This document shows, piece after piece, positions 61,249-64,000 of a DNA stretch of 64,000 nucleotides (the first letter of the stretch is position 1; each line of letters starts with the position of its first letter). A program made the position numbers and the translations under genes. The notes beneath the pieces are model-generated. The model was not told the origin of the DNA. It saw only the letters and a list, made by a program, of their open reading frames with translations, and did not search any database. Location: the NCBI RefSeq assembly GCF_024626475.1, contig NZ_JANKHH010000005.1, positions 248,001-312,000 on the forward strand. The letters are read 5' to 3'. This DNA comes from Parerythrobacter lacustris (lineage in GTDB: Bacteria; Pseudomonadota; Alphaproteobacteria; Sphingomonadales; Sphingomonadaceae).

Positions 61249-62365
61249 CGGCAGCCAGCAATTCCACGATCCGCTGGGTCGCCTTGCCGTCGCCGAAGGG
61301 ATTGTGCGCCTTGGCCATCGCGGAATAGGCCGCCTCATCGTCGAGCAGGCGGGTTGCTTCGGCCACGATGCGATCGGCATCGGTGCCGACCAGCCTTGCC
61401 GTTCCGGCCTCGACGCCCTCGGGCCGCTCGGTCGTCTCGCGCATCACCAGCACCGGTTTGCCGAGCGCGGGCGCTTCTTCCTGCACCCCGCCACTGTCGG
61501 TCAGCATCAGGGTGGCGATGTCGAGCAACCGCGCGAAGTGCGGGTAATCGAGCGGCTCGATCAGCGCGACATTGTCGAGCCCGGCCAGTTCGTCATTCAT
61601 CACCTTGCGCACGTTCGGGTTGAGGTGAACCGGAAAGATCATCGCAACGTCCTCGCGGGCCGCCAGCCGCCGGATCGCTTCGGCGATGCCTTCCATCCCG
61701 CCGCCGAAATTCTCGCGGCGGTGGCTGGTCACTCCGATGATTCGCTTGCCCGCGAACCGCTTCTCGAGCGGCGCAAGATCACACGCGAGACGCGGTTCGC
61801 GATCGATCCTGTCGGTAATCCAGTGGAGCGCGTCGATTACAGTGTTACCGGTAACGTGGATGCCCGCCGGGTCGATATTCTCGCGCTTGAGCGCATTAGC
61901 GGCGGTCTCGGTCGGAGCGAAATGCAGCGCGGCAAAACTGCCGATAACCTTGCGATTGACCTCTTCGGGCCAGGGGTGATGGATGTTTCCGCTGCGCAGT
62001 CCGGCTTCGACATGGGCGACCGGGATTTTGCGGTAATAGGCGGCCAGCGCTCCGCACATCGCGGTGGCGGTGTCGCCCTGCACCACCACCCAATCGGGCC
62101 GTTCCTCGTCCATCACCGCACCGAGCCCGGTCAGCAACCGCGCTGTCAGCGCATCGAGCGACTGGTCCGGCTGCATGACATCGAGATCGTGATGCGGCAC
62201 GATTCCGGCGATTTCCAGAACTTGGTCGAGCATGCCGCGATGCTGGCCGGAAACGCAGATGCGGGACTCGAAGCGCGGATCGGCTTCGAGCGCGTGACAG
62301 AGCGGAAAGAGCTTGATCGCTTCGGGGCGGGTGCCGAAAACGGTCAGGATGGTGCGGGTCGACAT
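61226..62365 (-). CDS. wecB: UDP-N-acetylglucosamine 2-epimerase (non-hydrolysing)
   Basis: A 379-residue enzyme that interconverts UDP-GlcNAc and UDP-ManNAc. Signatures are TVFGTRPEAIKLFPLCHAL, HVEAGLRSGNIHHPWPEEVNRKV, TSHRRENFG and TDSGGVQEEAPALGKPVLVMRETTERPEG, typical of WecB/MnaA. It would feed WecC to make UDP-ManNAcA. ATG 62365 is used; the upstream codon at 62371 is TTG. Its C-terminal codons overlap the convergent GFA gene. It is the last gene of the polysaccharide locus that can be recognised here. Confidence 0.94.
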   Translation of the reverse strand: MSTRTILTVFGTRPEAIKLFPLCHALEADPRFESRICVSGQHRGMLDQVLEIAGIVPHHDLDVMQPDQSLDALTARLLTGLGAVMDEERPDWVVVQGDTATAMCGALAAYYRKIPVAHVEAGLRSGNIHHPWPEEVNRKVIGSFAALHFAPTETAANALKRENIDPAGIHVTGNTVIDALHWITDRIDREPRLACDLAPLEKRFAGKRIIGVTSHRRENFGGGMEGIAEAIRRLAAREDVAMIFPVHLNPNVRKVMNDELAGLDNVALIEPLDYPHFARLLDIATLMLTDSGGVQEEAPALGKPVLVMRETTERPEGVEAGTARLVGTDADRIVAEATRLLDDEAAYSAMAKAHNPFGDGKATQRIVELLAAVTLPGSA

Positions 62366-62431
62366 GGCCAAGTCCCTAACGCAACGAGGTTAAGGACGCG
62401 TTTGCTATCACCCCCACCGAGAGGCTGGGGT

Positions 62432-63007
62432 TCAGTTTTCGCCCGTCTCAGGTGCCGGCAGAGCTTCCGCCTGCTCGTCGGGAAGCTCGGCTGCGCGCTC
62501 GCGCTCGAGCCGCTCCATATATTCGCGTTCGATCTGCTCGACCCGCGCCTGTTCCTCGGCTGCCGTCCCGTCGATTTCCGCCAGCCGATCGGCGCGTGCG
62601 GCGGCGATAAGGTCGCTGAAACGAACCTGCTCACCTGTGCGCTTTTCGCCATAGGCACGATTGATCAGGTCCTGCGTGCAGCCGAGAAACCCGCCCGCAC
62701 CGGCGGTCGAGCATGACAGCGTCCCGAACCGGCCGATCAACTCGAGCGATTCGACCCGCTGTGCCCATGCGGTGTTGGCGAGGTCTTCGCTGAACCGCAG
62801 GCTTTCCGGAATGCGGTAGCGCTCGTTCTCGTCAAGCCGTGCAACGACGACAATCTCCTTGCCGCCGCAATCCGAGGGCACATCGTTGCCGTAAACGATG
62901 ACCATGCACACATCGTCGTCGACCACTTCGGTCGCGCCCTGCGCCCACGCGGGGGACGAAAACGAAGCCAGTGCGGCAAGGGTTGCTGCGGCGAGAAGCG
63001 GTTTCAT
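62432..63007 (-). CDS. Secreted protein of unknown function
   Basis: A 191-residue protein with a clear signal peptide (LAAATLAALASFSSPAWAQG, cleaved near residue 23). The mature N-terminal part has two cysteines and the string CMVIVYGNDVPSDCGGKEIVVVARL, followed by DENERYRIPESLR; the C-terminal 65 residues are a charged helical stretch (ARADRLAEIDGTAAEEQARVEQIEREYMERLERERA), likely coiled coil. The ERYRIPESLR segment with the GGKEIVVVAR lead-in recurs in sphingomonad exported proteins, but I do not recognise a function. It lies between wecB and coq7, same strand as both. Confidence 0.72.
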   Translation of the reverse strand: MKPLLAAATLAALASFSSPAWAQGATEVVDDDVCMVIVYGNDVPSDCGGKEIVVVARLDENERYRIPESLRFSEDLANTAWAQRVESLELIGRFGTLSCSTAGAGGFLGCTQDLINRAYGEKRTGEQVRFSDLIAAARADRLAEIDGTAAEEQARVEQIEREYMERLERERAAELPDEQAEALPAPETGEN

Positions 63008-63106
63008 GACAGTTTCCATCCGGTTTTGCATCGCAGGCGCGACAATCGCCGTCCCGCCGTGAACTCTATATGAAGCGCACCGCAGCGCAAAACGGTTCCG
63101 CACCGG

Positions 63107-63643
63107 TCACACACGCTCGGCCAGCCGGATCGCCACGCGGCAGCCCAGCCGGATCGCGCCTGACAGCAAAGGATAGGCAGGAGCCCTTTCGGCGCCGGCC
63201 GCGAGCGCTGCATCGCGATGATCTCGTTCGTCCTCGCGGAACTCCTCGATCATCGTGGCGAGCTCGGGATCGCAGCCGTCTTCTGCAAGCTCGTCGAGCT
63301 GGGCGGAATAATGTCGGTCGATTTCCTCCTCAACCGCAGCGGTGCAGGCCATTGCAGCCTCGGGGCCGAGCAAGGCGGTGCCCGCACCAAGAGCGAACCC
63401 GGCAACCGACCATAGCGGCTGCAAAGCGGTGGGCCGTACGCCGCGCCGCGCCATCAGCGCATCGAACTTGGCGCGGTGTACTTTCTCCTGTTCGGCCATA
63501 TGCGCGATTTCGGCCGCCATCGGGTGCCGGTTGCCCATTACCGCCAGTTGCCCGGCGTAGATTCGGGTCGCTCCGAATTCACCGGCCTGATCGACCCGGA
63601 TCATCCGCGCGGTATCGGGCTTACCGGAGGTTCGAGAGATCAT
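63107..63643 (-). CDS. coq7: Demethoxyubiquinone hydroxylase family (Coq7-like)
   Basis: A 178-residue di-iron protein of the Coq7/UbiM group, expected to hydroxylate 2-octaprenyl-3-methyl-6-methoxybenzoquinol in ubiquinone synthesis. The iron ligands lie in DQAGEFGA (near residue 19), EQEKVH, EEEIDRH and EDERDH segments, i.e. the ExxH pattern repeated along a four-helix bundle. Length is normal. ATG 63643 overlaps the stop of the upstream dsbB (ATGA); an in-frame extension to 63757 only reads through dsbB in another frame. Confidence 0.88.
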   Translation of the reverse strand: MISRTSGKPDTARMIRVDQAGEFGATRIYAGQLAVMGNRHPMAAEIAHMAEQEKVHRAKFDALMARRGVRPTALQPLWSVAGFALGAGTALLGPEAAMACTAAVEEEIDRHYSAQLDELAEDGCDPELATMIEEFREDERDHRDAALAAGAERAPAYPLLSGAIRLGCRVAIRLAERV

Positions 63644-64000
63644 GCCGTGTGCCTTTTTGCGAGAAGGAATAGAATCAGGAGGCCCGCGAAGGTCGAAACC
63701 AGGAAATTCCATCCGGCCAGGCTGACCCCGAACAGATCCCAAGGCGCCTGATCGCAACGGGTCAGCGGCGCATCGAACACCGCTTTCAACGCATCCCCTC
63801 CATCACCGCCGGCGACCAGAGCGCAATCGGTGATACCCTGCCACCAGCCGTACTCGACCCCCGCATGGAAGCCGCCGATCGCGCCGGACGCGAGGATTGC
63901 GAGCGCGGCCAGCGCCAGCCACAGTCGAACAGGCGGAACGAACAGAGCCGCCAGTCCAAACCCGAGAGCCGCGAAATGCGGATAGCGCTGCCACCAGCAC
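63640..64000 (-). CDS. dsbB: Disulfide bond formation protein B, C-terminal part (5' end outside the window)
   Basis: The 5' end of the gene lies beyond the right edge; 119 residues are visible. They begin CWWQRYPH, the second half of the DsbB PCxxC motif, followed by two membrane segments, the HAGVEYGWWQG periplasmic segment, a Cys in ITDCALV, a Cys in LTRCDQAPWDLFGVSLAGWN, and a final membrane segment. DsbB reoxidises DsbA by passing electrons to quinone. The stop overlaps the coq7 ATG; co-translation with a ubiquinone-pathway enzyme is fitting, since DsbB uses quinone. The overlapping open frame of other phase is a shadow. Confidence 0.9.
   Translation of the reverse strand, partial: CWWQRYPHFAALGFGLAALFVPPVRLWLALAALAILASGAIGGFHAGVEYGWWQGITDCALVAGGDGGDALKAVFDAPLTRCDQAPWDLFGVSLAGWNFLVSTFAGLLILFLLAKRHTA

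Noticed and set aside
63803-64000. Separate small minus-strand gene at the right edge
   Set aside because: It is out of frame with dsbB, which reads through the same bases with clear DsbB motifs.

Overview
The window is 64 kb of a high-GC, gene-dense bacterial chromosome, most likely an alphaproteobacterium of the Sphingomonadales (Erythrobacteraceae-like). The main pointers are a SciP/DUF1153 CtrA-inhibitor homologue, the ileS-lspA-DUF3035 (BamF-type lipoprotein) operon, a DUF445 protein coupled to an RND pump, Coq7/DsbB coupling, frequent ATGA/GTGA stop-start overlaps, and a CCCCGG-type palindromic repeat common in sphingomonads. No rRNA, tRNA, CRISPR array, transposase or phage gene was found. 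No stretch longer than 300 bases lacks a gene; intergenic gaps are at most about 225 bases and are described where they hold something.

Positions 1-31,050 are mainly housekeeping. In order: the end of folA, an M19 dipeptidase, ribF and a GDPD-like protein (one operon); ileS-lspA-DUF3035; a CorC-type membrane protein; an OmpA lipoprotein with a strong terminator; a CysQ-type phosphatase; sucC without sucD; two small accessory genes; etfBA behind a perfect palindrome; an orphan TonB-domain protein of AT-richer composition; a DUF445/RND permease/adaptor operon with a well-formed promoter and overlapping inverted repeat; a GlsB-type membrane protein; sciP with a coupled small gene; mnmA; a serine hydrolase lipoprotein; the pdxH-CDF-phzF operon; a DnaJ-family co-chaperone; a YihY protein and fabI.

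Positions 31,065-62,365 are a surface-polysaccharide locus. The minus-strand left arm encodes the assembly machinery: O-antigen ligase-like protein, Wza-like export lipoprotein, Wzc-like tyrosine kinase and a repeat-rich membrane-anchored protein. The plus-strand body encodes sugar synthesis and tailoring: a TviB-type dehydrogenase, pyruvyl transferase, an unassigned GT-B-like protein, a hexapeptide acyltransferase, two GT4 glycosyltransferases, an AsnB-like amidotransferase, a Wzx-like flippase, a Stf0-type sulfotransferase, a 2OG-Fe(II) oxygenase, an FkbM methyltransferase, the Kdo genes kdsD-kdsB-kdsA, an initiating sugar transferase and a UDP-glucuronate epimerase. Minus-strand genes inside the body add an EpsG-like polymerase, two OafA-type acyltransferases and wecC/wecB. 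Read together this is a complete Wzx/Wzy-type pathway for an acidic, heavily decorated polymer that may contain Kdo. This locus is the best candidate for an undescribed system.

The right edge has a secreted protein of unknown function, a Coq7-type hydroxylase and the C-terminal part of dsbB running off the window. All calls come from reading the sequence and motifs; no database search was run.
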